64,000 nucleotides of DNA from Cupriavidus necator N-1 (GTDB lineage Bacteria; Pseudomonadota; Gammaproteobacteria; Burkholderiales; Burkholderiaceae), in NCBI RefSeq assembly GCF_000219215.1, contig NC_015727.1, positions 1-64,000 of the forward strand, read 5' to 3'. Position 1 is the stretch's first letter; each line of letters begins with the position of its first letter. Below are positions 52,461 to 60,708 of the stretch, piece after piece. The translations under genes were made by a program, and so were the position numbers. The notes under the pieces are model-generated. The model searched no databases. It had not been told where the DNA came from and saw only the letters and a list, made by a program, of their open reading frames with translations.

Positions 52461-53555
52461 ATGAACTCACATGACACAGGAAAGGCCATTGGCAATTGGC
52501 TTGCGCGAGGGCGACAGTGGTTGCGTCGCATACGCCAGAATCCCATCGTTAAGGAGCTGTGCCAGGACGCGGATGCCCCGTGGTACAGGACATCGACCGC
52601 TGTGGCTATGTTTGCGTTTGCCATTGCGCCTTTGGCGATGGTGCCTGCTCACGCGGAGGAGTGGCCGAACAAGCCGATCCGACTCGTTGTTCCGTTTGCG
52701 TCGGGTGGAGCCACGGATCTTCTTGCGCGTGCAGTTGCCGTCGAACTCGGCAAGCAGTGGAAGCAACCCGTTGTTGTGGATAACCGACCAGGTGCCGGCG
52801 GCGCGGTGGGCGCTGAAGCCGTTGCCAAATCGGCCCCTGACGGCTACACGCTCCTGCTGGCGTCGGGAAGCATGTTTACGGTCAATCCGTTTATCTATCA
52901 GAAACTCCCGTATTCGGCCGAGAGTTTCGAGATGATCAGCAAGATTGCCAGCGGGCCGATGGTGCTGACGGTGAATACAAAAGTCGCGGCGAAAACGATG
53001 GCTGAGTTCATCAGCTATGCCAAGGCCAATCCTGGCAAGCTGACTTTCGCGTCGGCCGGCAACGGGAGCCAGGTGCACATTGCTAACGAGGCCTTTGCCG
53101 AAGCCGCAGGAATCGATGTGGTGCACGTGCCGTACAAGGGCGAAGGGCCGGCCTATTCAGACCTGATGGCGGGGACGGTGGACATGACCGTGGGCAACAT
53201 CAATGCCATTTCGCCGTTGCTCAAGGGTAACCGCCTTCGCGCGCTGGCCGTGACTGGCAAGGAGCGATCCCCGTTGCTGCCCGACGTACCGACCACCGCG
53301 GAGGCGGGTCTGCCAGGCTTCACCTTTTACGGGTGGTTCGCGCTGATGGCTCCGGCAGGTACGCCTAAAGAACTCACCGCGAGGATGTATGCCGATCTGG
53401 AAAAGGCTACCGCCGGGCCGAGTATGCAGCAGTATCTCGCTGCGCAAGGCATGACCAAGACATTGACGCCAAAGGGACAACTTCCCCAAGAAATCGCGCA
53501 GGAGTCGGGCCGATGGAAGCAATTGGTCACCAAGCGGAAGATCTCCGCCAACTAA
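52461..53555 (+). CDS. Bug/TctC solute-binding protein with long N-terminal extension
   Basis: A 364-residue periplasmic binding protein: WPNKPIRLVVPFASGGATDL, VDNRPGAGGAVGAEAVAKSA and TFASAGNGSQVHIANEAFAE are typical Bug blocks. The signal sequence (TAVAMFAFAIAPLAMVPAHA) is preceded by about 45 extra residues, which are unusual; an internal start could exist but AGGAGAC supports 52461. The upstream 200 bp is AT-rich and probably holds its promoter. No TctAB permease nearby. Likely binds the carboxylate handled by the 43-50 kb operon. Confidence 0.87.
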   Translation: MNSHDTGKAIGNWLARGRQWLRRIRQNPIVKELCQDADAPWYRTSTAVAMFAFAIAPLAMVPAHAEEWPNKPIRLVVPFASGGATDLLARAVAVELGKQWKQPVVVDNRPGAGGAVGAEAVAKSAPDGYTLLLASGSMFTVNPFIYQKLPYSAESFEMISKIASGPMVLTVNTKVAAKTMAEFISYAKANPGKLTFASAGNGSQVHIANEAFAEAAGIDVVHVPYKGEGPAYSDLMAGTVDMTVGNINAISPLLKGNRLRALAVTGKERSPLLPDVPTTAEAGLPGFTFYGWFALMAPAGTPKELTARMYADLEKATAGPSMQQYLAAQGMTKTLTPKGQLPQEIAQESGRWKQLVTKRKISAN

Positions 53556-53670
53556 ACGAGCGAACGCGCCGCCCTCCGGCGCTCGCTTGAAGGGCGCGGT
53601 TCATAAGAAAAATCGCATGATCACGTGGCAGTGTCCAGTACTGCCACCGTCCTGGTGAGGAGACAGTCGG

Positions 53671-54678
53671 ATGAACAGGATTCTCGGCAGATGTATCAAA
53701 GCGCTTGGCCTCGGTGCCTTCGCAATCGGCGCCACGATGGTTGGGGCCGCACCCGCAGCGGCACAAGCTTATCCCAGCCGCCCCGTCACAATCGTGGTGC
53801 CCTTCGCGGCGGGGGGCGATGCGGATCAGTCTGCGCGGAACCTCTCCGTCACCGCGTCGGCGCTGCTGGGCCAGCCCGTGGTTGTCATGAATCGCCCCGG
53901 TGCGAATGGCGCGATTGGTTCACAGGTAGCGAAGGATGCCAGCCCGGATGGATACACGCTGTTGCTGGCTCGTGTCGGCTCTCAGGTACTCCTGCCAGCT
54001 ATCCAGGATTCCGGACTCGCCTACAAGTGGAATGATTTTACTTTTATCGGCCTGCTTGAGTTGAATCCGGTGGTATGCGTCGTTCATCCGGAGTCCAAAT
54101 TCAAGACGCTTGCGGACTTGGCGGCAGAACTCCAGGCGCATCCGGGGAAGCTCAACTACAGTGCGTCAGGCCCAGCCACGGTACAGAACCTCGCTCCCCA
54201 GTTGCTGCTGCAAAGTCTTAACCTGAAGCCAAATGGAGCGGTGAACGTGAACTATAAGGGAGGAAATGAAGCGGCATTGGCAGTCATTTCCAAGGAGGTG
54301 GACTTCAGTTGCAACAACTTGAGTTCGATGGCAGGGCAGGTCGCGGGCGGCAAGCTGCGTGCCTTGGTCACGACGACGCCAGAAAGGCTGAAGCAGTTCC
54401 CAGACGTTCCAACTGCTAGGGAAGCTGGCTTTCCGAAGCTCGAAGCGGTGATCGGGTGGAGCGCGTTGTATGGTCCCCCCAAAATGCCTCCGGAGATTGT
54501 CAAGAAGTGGGCCGGCGTCCTGAAATCGGCATTCACCGACGCCCGATGGATCTCCGCAAATGCGACGTACGGCGGCATTCCCCGAGTTCTGACGCCTGAA
54601 GAGACGGCCAAGTACGTCTCGGAGAACTTCAGCGCGTATCAGTCTCTTGCGAAAAGCGCAGGGATCAAGATGCAGTAG
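53671..54678 (+). CDS. Bug/TctC solute-binding protein
   Basis: A 335-residue binding protein. The signal peptide (IKALGLGAFAIGATMVGAAP, then AAAQA) is followed by YPSRPVTIVVPFAAGGDADQ, MNRPGANGAIGSQVAKDASP and the C-terminal Bug blocks. GGAGACAG upstream of the ATG. Second Bug protein in tandem, about 115 bp after the first, and followed 37 bp later by a TauE/SafE permease gene, so transport by that permease with a captured solute is conceivable though not an established pairing. Confidence 0.9.
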   Translation: MNRILGRCIKALGLGAFAIGATMVGAAPAAAQAYPSRPVTIVVPFAAGGDADQSARNLSVTASALLGQPVVVMNRPGANGAIGSQVAKDASPDGYTLLLARVGSQVLLPAIQDSGLAYKWNDFTFIGLLELNPVVCVVHPESKFKTLADLAAELQAHPGKLNYSASGPATVQNLAPQLLLQSLNLKPNGAVNVNYKGGNEAALAVISKEVDFSCNNLSSMAGQVAGGKLRALVTTTPERLKQFPDVPTAREAGFPKLEAVIGWSALYGPPKMPPEIVKKWAGVLKSAFTDARWISANATYGGIPRVLTPEETAKYVSENFSAYQSLAKSAGIKMQ

Positions 54679-54715
54679 GCTTCCGAAACGCATTCCAAAC
54701 ACGAGCAGGAAATCC

Positions 54716-55459
54716 ATGGGGACGGAACACTACGCAGTGCTGGGGGCAACGGTCGCGGGAGCCTACACGGTATTTGGACTCACTGGTTTCGGCGCGGCGA
54801 TGGTGGCAGTGCCGATCCTGGTGCAGTTCATTCCCTTGCAATTTGTGGTTCCCATGCTTCTGCTACTCGATCTCGTTACGACATCGATGGTCGGGATGCG
54901 CAACTGGAATTCGGTCTCTCGGCCGGAACTGCTTCGTCTGATTCCCTTCATGATGGTGGGTGTCGCACTCGGTACGACGGTGCTCGCCAAGGTCGAATCA
55001 CGTTGGCTCCTGGTAGGCCTGGGTCTCTTCGTACTTGTGATGACAGGACGGGCCCTCCTAACCTCCTCGGCACGAGCAGAGGAGGTGGCAAGGGGGTGGT
55101 CGGTACCTGCCGGCGTGGTAGGGGGCGTATTCAGCGCACTGTTTGGGACTGGAGGACCCATCTACACGATGTATCTGTCTCGCCGGCTTCCGCAGATTGA
55201 TGCCTTCCGCTCCACGATTGCCGCAGTCATCCTCTTCAGTGCTCTGGTGCGCCTGGCGGCTTTTGGGAGCAGCGGGCTGCTGCAACAAGTTGACTTGTTG
55301 CGCAGCGCCGCATTCGCAATGCCATTCAGCCTGATCGGGCTCGCGGTGGGATCACGATTGCGCAGGAAAATCTCGACGGACGCAGTGCGGCGCGCGTTAT
55401 TAATCTTTCTCTGCGCCAGTGGCGTTTCTGTGCTTTGTCGTGGCCTGTTGATGCATTGA
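54716..55459 (+). CDS. TauE/SafE-family permease
   Basis: A 247-residue membrane protein with about seven hydrophobic helices and the family's repeated glycine-rich segments (GLTGFGAAMVAVPILVQF; GGVFSALFGTGGPIYTMYLS). The family exports or imports sulfite, sulfoacetate, taurine-derived anions or other organic anions. The start at 54716 has AGGAAA upstream. Set between Bug genes and an FAD oxidase gene, it may move an anionic substrate or product of the pathway. Confidence 0.87.
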   Translation: MGTEHYAVLGATVAGAYTVFGLTGFGAAMVAVPILVQFIPLQFVVPMLLLLDLVTTSMVGMRNWNSVSRPELLRLIPFMMVGVALGTTVLAKVESRWLLVGLGLFVLVMTGRALLTSSARAEEVARGWSVPAGVVGGVFSALFGTGGPIYTMYLSRRLPQIDAFRSTIAAVILFSALVRLAAFGSSGLLQQVDLLRSAAFAMPFSLIGLAVGSRLRRKISTDAVRRALLIFLCASGVSVLCRGLLMH

Positions 55460-55470
55460 GGAAAGCCTCC

Positions 55471-56913
55471 ATGACCAACCCCATAGAAGGGCTCGAATCC
55501 GCGTTGCGGGACATCGTCGGCGATCAGGGCCTGATTGTTCGCGCATCGGAGATGGAACCCTACCTGATCGACTGGAACGGGGCAGTGGCGGGCAATGCGC
55601 GTTGTGTTGTCCGGCCTCAGACCACCGAGGAGACCGCCAAGGTACTCTCCCTATGCGCGGCTCGGGGCGTGCCTGTGGTACCGCAGGGCGGTCTCACGGG
55701 CATGGCAGCAGGAGCTACGCCTTTGGCTTCAGGCGAGGAGGTCATAGTCAATCTCTCGCGAATGAATCGGATCATTGACGTGGATCCCGAGAATTTCACC
55801 ATCGCTGTTGAAGCCGGCTGCATCCTCGAGAACGTGAAGATGGCTGCTGAGGCGGTGGACCGCTACTTTCCGTTAGCGTTGGGGGCACAGGGTAGCTGCG
55901 AGATTGGGGGAAATATCTCCACCAACGCTGGTGGGCTGAATGTGTTGCGCTACGGTAGCATGCGAAGCGCAGTGCTAGGCATTGAAGTCGTGCTGCCGGA
56001 TGGCTCAGTCCTGGATCTCTTGCGTTCAGTACGCAAGGACAATACCGGGTACGACTTGAAGCAGCTTTTCATTGGCGCGGAAGGAACGCTTGGCATCATC
56101 ACGAAAGCTGTCCTCCAACTGTACCCGCGGTGTGAAAATGTGGCGACTGCATGGATCGCCCTGGCAAGCCTCGATGACGCGGTGCGATTGCTATCGAGGA
56201 TGAGGAGCGCAGTCGGGGAACGAGTGAGTGCCTTTGAACTGATCAGTCGCCCCATGCTTGACGTGGTACTTCGCCATTTCCGTGGCTCTCGCGATCCGCT
56301 CGCTGAGCGCGTTGAGTGGTACGTGCTGATGGAGTGGTCGGATACGTCGACCGCGTTCGACTTGCGTGCGGTGATGGAAGTTGAGCTTTCCAAGTGCATC
56401 GAAGACGGCCTTGTGGTTGATGTAGCGCTTGCTGATAGCCTAGCCCATGCCGAAGAGTTCTGGGCGCTCAGAGAAAATATCTCGGAGGCCCAGCGAGCAG
56501 AAGGAGCCGTGGTCAAACACGATATCTCCGCTCCAGTTTCCGCGGTTCCCAGGCTGATACATGAAGCAACGGGTGTGGTTCGCCGACTCGCACCGATGGC
56601 TACAGTCATTGCGTTCGGGCATGTTGGTGACGGAAACGTGCACTACAACGTTGTGCAGCCAACCGGTTGCGACCTCACGGAATTCAAGACGATGATGCGC
56701 GACGTCAGTGACGAGATCTACAGGTTGGTTGCAGAGTTAGGCGGGTCCATTTCCGCCGAGCACGGCTTGGGTCAACTGAAGGCAAAAGCGGCATTTGATC
56801 TCAAGTCGCAGGCGGAACGGGCCCTTATGGTCACCATCAAAGCCGGCCTGGACCCGCAGGGGATCATGAATCGAGGGAAGCTCATTCCTATGGACCAGTT
56901 GATTAGCGGATAG
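55471..56913 (+). CDS. FAD-linked oxidase, D-2-hydroxyacid dehydrogenase type
   Basis: A 480-residue PCMH-type flavoprotein: VPQGGLTGMAAGATPL and LGAQGSCEIGGNISTNAGGL bind FAD; the C-terminal VIAFGHVGDGNVHYNV and ISAEHGLGQLK supply metal-binding histidines as in GlcD and D-2-hydroxyglutarate dehydrogenase. It oxidises a D-2-hydroxy acid to a 2-oxo acid, passing electrons to ETF or quinone. GAGGAAAG precedes ATG 55471. In context it could oxidise the hydroxy-dicarboxylate formed by the fumarase-like hydratase, giving the 2-oxo acid for the ThDP enzyme; this route is inferred. Confidence 0.88.
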   Translation: MTNPIEGLESALRDIVGDQGLIVRASEMEPYLIDWNGAVAGNARCVVRPQTTEETAKVLSLCAARGVPVVPQGGLTGMAAGATPLASGEEVIVNLSRMNRIIDVDPENFTIAVEAGCILENVKMAAEAVDRYFPLALGAQGSCEIGGNISTNAGGLNVLRYGSMRSAVLGIEVVLPDGSVLDLLRSVRKDNTGYDLKQLFIGAEGTLGIITKAVLQLYPRCENVATAWIALASLDDAVRLLSRMRSAVGERVSAFELISRPMLDVVLRHFRGSRDPLAERVEWYVLMEWSDTSTAFDLRAVMEVELSKCIEDGLVVDVALADSLAHAEEFWALRENISEAQRAEGAVVKHDISAPVSAVPRLIHEATGVVRRLAPMATVIAFGHVGDGNVHYNVVQPTGCDLTEFKTMMRDVSDEIYRLVAELGGSISAEHGLGQLKAKAAFDLKSQAERALMVTIKAGLDPQGIMNRGKLIPMDQLISG

Positions 56914-56996
56914 GGCGCGGTTTTGTGTCGCGGCGTGGCCGCGGGACGATCTTCGGGGGGGGTAGCATGTCGTTCCGGATCCAGGGAACTGGAGAT

Positions 56997-57081
56997 GCGG
57001 CCGTGGAGAAATTGGTAGACTCAGCAGACTTAAAATCTGCCGCCATCTGGCTTACGGGTTCGAGTCCCGTCGACCGCACCA
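56997..57081 (+). tRNA. tRNA-Leu (anticodon UAA)
   Basis: An 85-nt cloverleaf with D-arm AATTGGTAGAC, anticodon stem GCAGA/TCTGC around loop CTTAAAA (anticodon TAA at 57031-57033), a long class II variable arm, T-arm ACGGGTTCGAGTCCCGT and encoded CCA. The acceptor stem GCGGCCG/CGACCGC has one C-A mismatch at pair 5. A tRNA here suggests a chromid or chromosome-derived segment and is a typical integrase target site, although no att repeat was found in the window. Confidence 0.9.
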
Positions 57082-57102
57082 CCGATTCGCCAGGCTAGCC
57101 GG

Positions 57103-58038
57103 ATGGTTCATCTGCCAAACAAGATGCCCAGGACACAAAAGCCACAGACCCCCACACTCCGTCAACTTGAGCTCTTTCTTGAGCTCGTGTCATCTGATGG
57201 CATTGCAGGCGCTGGCGCGAAACTTGGCATGACGGCTTCGGCCACCAGCCATACCCTGCGAGCACTGGAAGACGGCCTCGGGACCACGTTGGTAGAGCGG
57301 AATCAGCATGGGATCTCGTTGACATACGCAGGCGAGCAGGTGCTTCCGCATGTCCGAGACGTATTTGCGTCGCTGCAGCTTGTTCGGGCTACTGCGAAAG
57401 CAGACGCTGAACTGAAGACTGGGTATGTTCGCGTGGGTTCGTTTGGCGCGAGTGCAACACTCCACGCCTTGCCTTCGCTGCTATCGACATTTAGAGAGCG
57501 GTATCCAGGCGTCCAGGTCGTCGTGACCGAGAAGCCCGACGCGGAGACCAGCCGAGATCTGATTGAGCGTCGAATCGAGCTCGCGGTGGTCACCCTTCCC
57601 AAGCCAGACTTCGACACCATTACGCTTGCGATAGACGAACTGGTTGCAATCGTGCCGGTGGAGCATCCCTTGGCCGGGAAAGAGGTGATTGATCTCCCAG
57701 ATCTGATTTGTCACCCATTCCTTATGACGCGCGCCGGCTCGCAACCGCTCATTGCCCGCCTGTTCGCCAGGCATGACGTGCGGCCAACTGTAGCGCACGA
57801 GCTACTTCAACTGATGTCCATCCTCGAATACGTGTCCCGAGGCGAGGGTGTCTCCATTCTGGCTCGTCTGGCCCTGCCTACTGCTTATCCGGGTGTCAAG
57901 TACGTGCCACTTCGTCCGACCACCAGGCGCAGTATTGGTATCGCCTGCCTGAGCGAGAACCGCCTTTCGCCCGCTGCACGCGCGCTTTGGCAAGCCGCTA
58001 GAAAACTCACTGTGGCTACGGCACTCGGGGGAAGCTGA
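57103..58038 (+). CDS. LysR-family transcriptional regulator
   Basis: A 311-residue LysR protein: LRQLELFLELVSSDGIAGAG, HTH AKLGMTASATSHTLRALEDG, linker TGYVRVGSFGASATLHALPS, and C-terminus LSENRLSPAARALWQAARKL. It is paralogous to the truncated LysR at the window's right edge, which shares LNEQRLSPAAQALWQQAKKL. Located 22 bp after the tRNA and upstream of the CoA-transferase operon, which it likely controls. Start uncertain between 57103 and 57124. Confidence 0.87.
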   Translation: MVHLPNKMPRTQKPQTPTLRQLELFLELVSSDGIAGAGAKLGMTASATSHTLRALEDGLGTTLVERNQHGISLTYAGEQVLPHVRDVFASLQLVRATAKADAELKTGYVRVGSFGASATLHALPSLLSTFRERYPGVQVVVTEKPDAETSRDLIERRIELAVVTLPKPDFDTITLAIDELVAIVPVEHPLAGKEVIDLPDLICHPFLMTRAGSQPLIARLFARHDVRPTVAHELLQLMSILEYVSRGEGVSILARLALPTAYPGVKYVPLRPTTRRSIGIACLSENRLSPAARALWQAARKLTVATALGGS

Positions 58039-58263
58039 TTGCGACGTTGGGGAGGCTGAACTCGGATTTCCAAGGGAATACCCTGCCCTTGCAGAGCAAT
58101 TCAATTGAGGTTGATGGGTGTAGATTTTTAGAATCATCGCATGCTAAGAAAGGAGACGTAGCATGCGATCGGCAAGCACCGACCTCGGGGCACTCCAGCC
58201 CCTCCTTGTACCCAGCGTTACCTGCAATGCCTACGGCACCCCGGCCGGCGGGAAGGCGACGCA

Positions 58264-59460
58264 ATGACAGTCAGCATCCCGAATATGGCGCTGGCCGGCG
58301 TAAAGATCCTCGATCTGTCACGCATCCTCGCGGGCCCTAGTTCCACCCAACTTCTCGGCGATCTCGGTGCCGACGTCGTGAAAGTGGAGCGGCCAGACGC
58401 CGGCGACGACACCAGAAAGTGGGGGCCTCCGTATGTCGCTGATAAGGATGGCGAACTGACAAACGAGAGTGCCTACTACCTCAGCGCAAACCGCAACAAG
58501 CGGTCAATTGCCATCGACCTTGCCTCGGAAGACGGTCGTGATCTCATCTTCGAGTTGCTCGACCACGCTGATGTCCTTGTAGAGAACTACAAGGTTGGCG
58601 GGCTTGCCCAATACGGGCTCTCGTACGAGCAGATCAAGGATCGCTATCCCCGACTCATCTACTGCTCCATTACCGGATTCGGGCAAACCGGACCTTACGC
58701 GGAGCGTCCAGGCTATGACTTCCTGATCCAGGGGATGGGCGGCATCATGAGCCTCACCGGTGAACCTGAAGGCCAGCCGATGAAGGTTGGGGTTGGCATT
58801 GCGGACGTGATGACGGGCATGTACGCGGCAGTCGGGGTCCTTGCAGCCTTGCATCACCGGGATCGTCTGGGTGTGGGCCAACACATCGACATCTCGTTGC
58901 TGGACGCACAGATCGCATGGCTGGTGAATGGTGCCACAAACTACCTGGCCGACGGCAAATTGCCGACTCGGCTTGGGAACGGGCACCCGAACATCGTTCC
59001 GTACCAGGTATTTGGTACTGCGGACGCGCCGATGATCCTCGCTGTGGGTAACGACAGTCAGTTTGTTCGCTTCTGCAAGGTCGCCGATCTCCTGCATCTC
59101 ACCACGGATCTGAAGTTCAGTACTAACCCTGCGCGCGTCGCGCATCGACAGGAGGTGTGCGAACTCATTGAGGGGGCGCTGCGCAAAAGGAAGCGCATCG
59201 AATGGCTTTCCGAATTGGAGGGTGTGGGGGTGCCGTGCGGGCCCGTCAACAACCTCGAGGACGTATTCAGTGATCCGCACGTAAAAGCGCGCGGCGCGCG
59301 GATTGAGGTGCCGTGCGATTGGGCCAGGGACGGACACGTCCGTCTGCTAGCGAATCCGCTTAAGTTCTCGAAGACGCCTGCGAGCTACCGGCGCCCACCG
59401 CCGCGGCTTGATGAGCACCGGGAAGACGTTCTCAAAGACTGGTTGTCGTCTAACAAATAA
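58264..59460 (+). CDS. Family III CoA-transferase (CaiB/BaiF)
   Basis: A 398-residue CoA-transferase: KILDLSRILAGPSSTQLLGD, YYLSANRNKRSIAIDLASED, LIYCSITGFGQTGPYAERPG, and the catalytic Asp (D181) in GVGIADVMTGMYAAVG. Unlike the racemase homologue at 27770, this has the transferase-type GYDFLIQGMGG instead of GHDANY. It moves CoA from a donor such as succinyl-CoA to an organic acid. GGAAGG upstream. The next gene encodes an acyl-CoA dehydrogenase, so activation followed by desaturation is predicted. Confidence 0.88.
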   Translation: MTVSIPNMALAGVKILDLSRILAGPSSTQLLGDLGADVVKVERPDAGDDTRKWGPPYVADKDGELTNESAYYLSANRNKRSIAIDLASEDGRDLIFELLDHADVLVENYKVGGLAQYGLSYEQIKDRYPRLIYCSITGFGQTGPYAERPGYDFLIQGMGGIMSLTGEPEGQPMKVGVGIADVMTGMYAAVGVLAALHHRDRLGVGQHIDISLLDAQIAWLVNGATNYLADGKLPTRLGNGHPNIVPYQVFGTADAPMILAVGNDSQFVRFCKVADLLHLTTDLKFSTNPARVAHRQEVCELIEGALRKRKRIEWLSELEGVGVPCGPVNNLEDVFSDPHVKARGARIEVPCDWARDGHVRLLANPLKFSKTPASYRRPPPRLDEHREDVLKDWLSSNK

Positions 59461-59475
59461 GTAAGAGGAAGAGTT

Positions 59476-60663
59476 ATGTACAGCTTGACTAACGCGCAGA
59501 AGGATCTCCAACTGAAGGCCCGCGATTTGGCGCAATGCGCGTTTGCGCCAACGGCGGCCAACACGGACGTGACTGAAGCCTATCCGTGGGCCAACGTTGA
59601 CCGCCTGCTGACCGAGGGCTTTATGGGAATGACCATTCCCAAGGAGTATGGTGGACAGGGCCGCAGCTACCACGACACCGTCATTGTCATCGAGGAAATG
59701 GCAAAGGCATGCGCCACGATGGGCCGCATCACTGTCGAAGCAAACATGGGTGCTATCGGCGCGATCATGAACTACGGCACCGAGGAGCAGAAGAAGATCG
59801 CCGCTGCCGCAGTACTTAGTGGCGACAAACCTGCGATCTGTATCTCCGAACCCAACGCCGGTAGCGCTGCCAGCGAAATGACGACCCGTGCCGACCGCAA
59901 GGGTGATCGCTACATCCTCAACGGGGAGAAGTACTGGATCACCGGCGGCGGTGTCTCGCGTCTTCACCTCATCTTCGCCCGAGTGTTCGACGACGGTGTC
60001 GATCAGGGCATTTGCGCGTTCATCTGTGTGCGGGAGGGCAACTCGCCCGAGAACCTCGTGGTTGGTCGCCGCCTTTACGCAATGGGTGTCCGGGGAATTC
60101 CCGAAACTCATCTGGAATTCCGTGACCTGCAAGTGCACAAATCCATGTTGGTGGTGCCGCCTGGCGGCCTGAAGCGGGGCTTTGCGTCGCTCATGAACGC
60201 ATATAACGCGCAGCGTGTCGGCGCCGGAACGGTCGCACTTGGCATTGCGCAAGGAGCGTTTGAGGAAGCGGTGACTTACGCGAAAGAGCGCCAGCAGTTT
60301 GGTCGCCCAATTGCTGAATTCCAAGGACTTCAATGGATGATCAGCGATATGTCCATCCAGCTTGAGGCTGCTCGCCTTCTGCTGCATGCCGCTGCGTGCA
60401 GCGGAGAGTCCTTCCCCGATATCGCGATGGCTGCGCGCGCAAAGATCTTCGCAGCGGAAACAGCGAACAAAGTCACGAACGACTCGTTGCAGATCTATGG
60501 TTCATCGGGTTATGGGCGGCACAACCCGATGGAGCGCCATGTTCGCGACGCGCGGATGTTCACAATCGCGGGGGGCACGGCGCAAATTCTTCGCACGCAA
60601 GTTGCCGGCAGCATCTTGGATATGAAGCTGCCGCAGACGCGCGGCGGTTTCCTGCCCAAGTAA
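59476..60663 (+). CDS. Acyl-CoA dehydrogenase with atypical active-site segment
   Basis: A 395-residue FAD enzyme: FMGMTIPKEYGGQGRSYHDT, ICISEPNAGSAASEMTTRAD, YILNGEKYWITGGGVSRLHL, QFGRPIAEFQGLQWMISDMS, and QIYGSSGYGRHNPMERHVRD. The C-terminal motif that carries the catalytic Glu in many members (YEGT or GEGT) reads IAGGTAQI, so that Glu is absent and the base must be elsewhere, as in members that use another helix. AGAGGAAGAG precedes the start. It follows the CoA-transferase by 15 bp, suggesting that CoA-transferred acid is its substrate. Confidence 0.87.
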   Translation: MYSLTNAQKDLQLKARDLAQCAFAPTAANTDVTEAYPWANVDRLLTEGFMGMTIPKEYGGQGRSYHDTVIVIEEMAKACATMGRITVEANMGAIGAIMNYGTEEQKKIAAAAVLSGDKPAICISEPNAGSAASEMTTRADRKGDRYILNGEKYWITGGGVSRLHLIFARVFDDGVDQGICAFICVREGNSPENLVVGRRLYAMGVRGIPETHLEFRDLQVHKSMLVVPPGGLKRGFASLMNAYNAQRVGAGTVALGIAQGAFEEAVTYAKERQQFGRPIAEFQGLQWMISDMSIQLEAARLLLHAAACSGESFPDIAMAARAKIFAAETANKVTNDSLQIYGSSGYGRHNPMERHVRDARMFTIAGGTAQILRTQVAGSILDMKLPQTRGGFLPK

Positions 60664-60708
60664 GCCGCGCACCGATTACGACTGACAATAATAGATGGGG
60701 AGACAACG

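Noticed and set aside
53560..53600. Terminator between the two Bug genes
   Set aside because: The short GC dyad around GCGCCG/CGGCGC is followed by no T-tract and the genes are probably co-transcribed.
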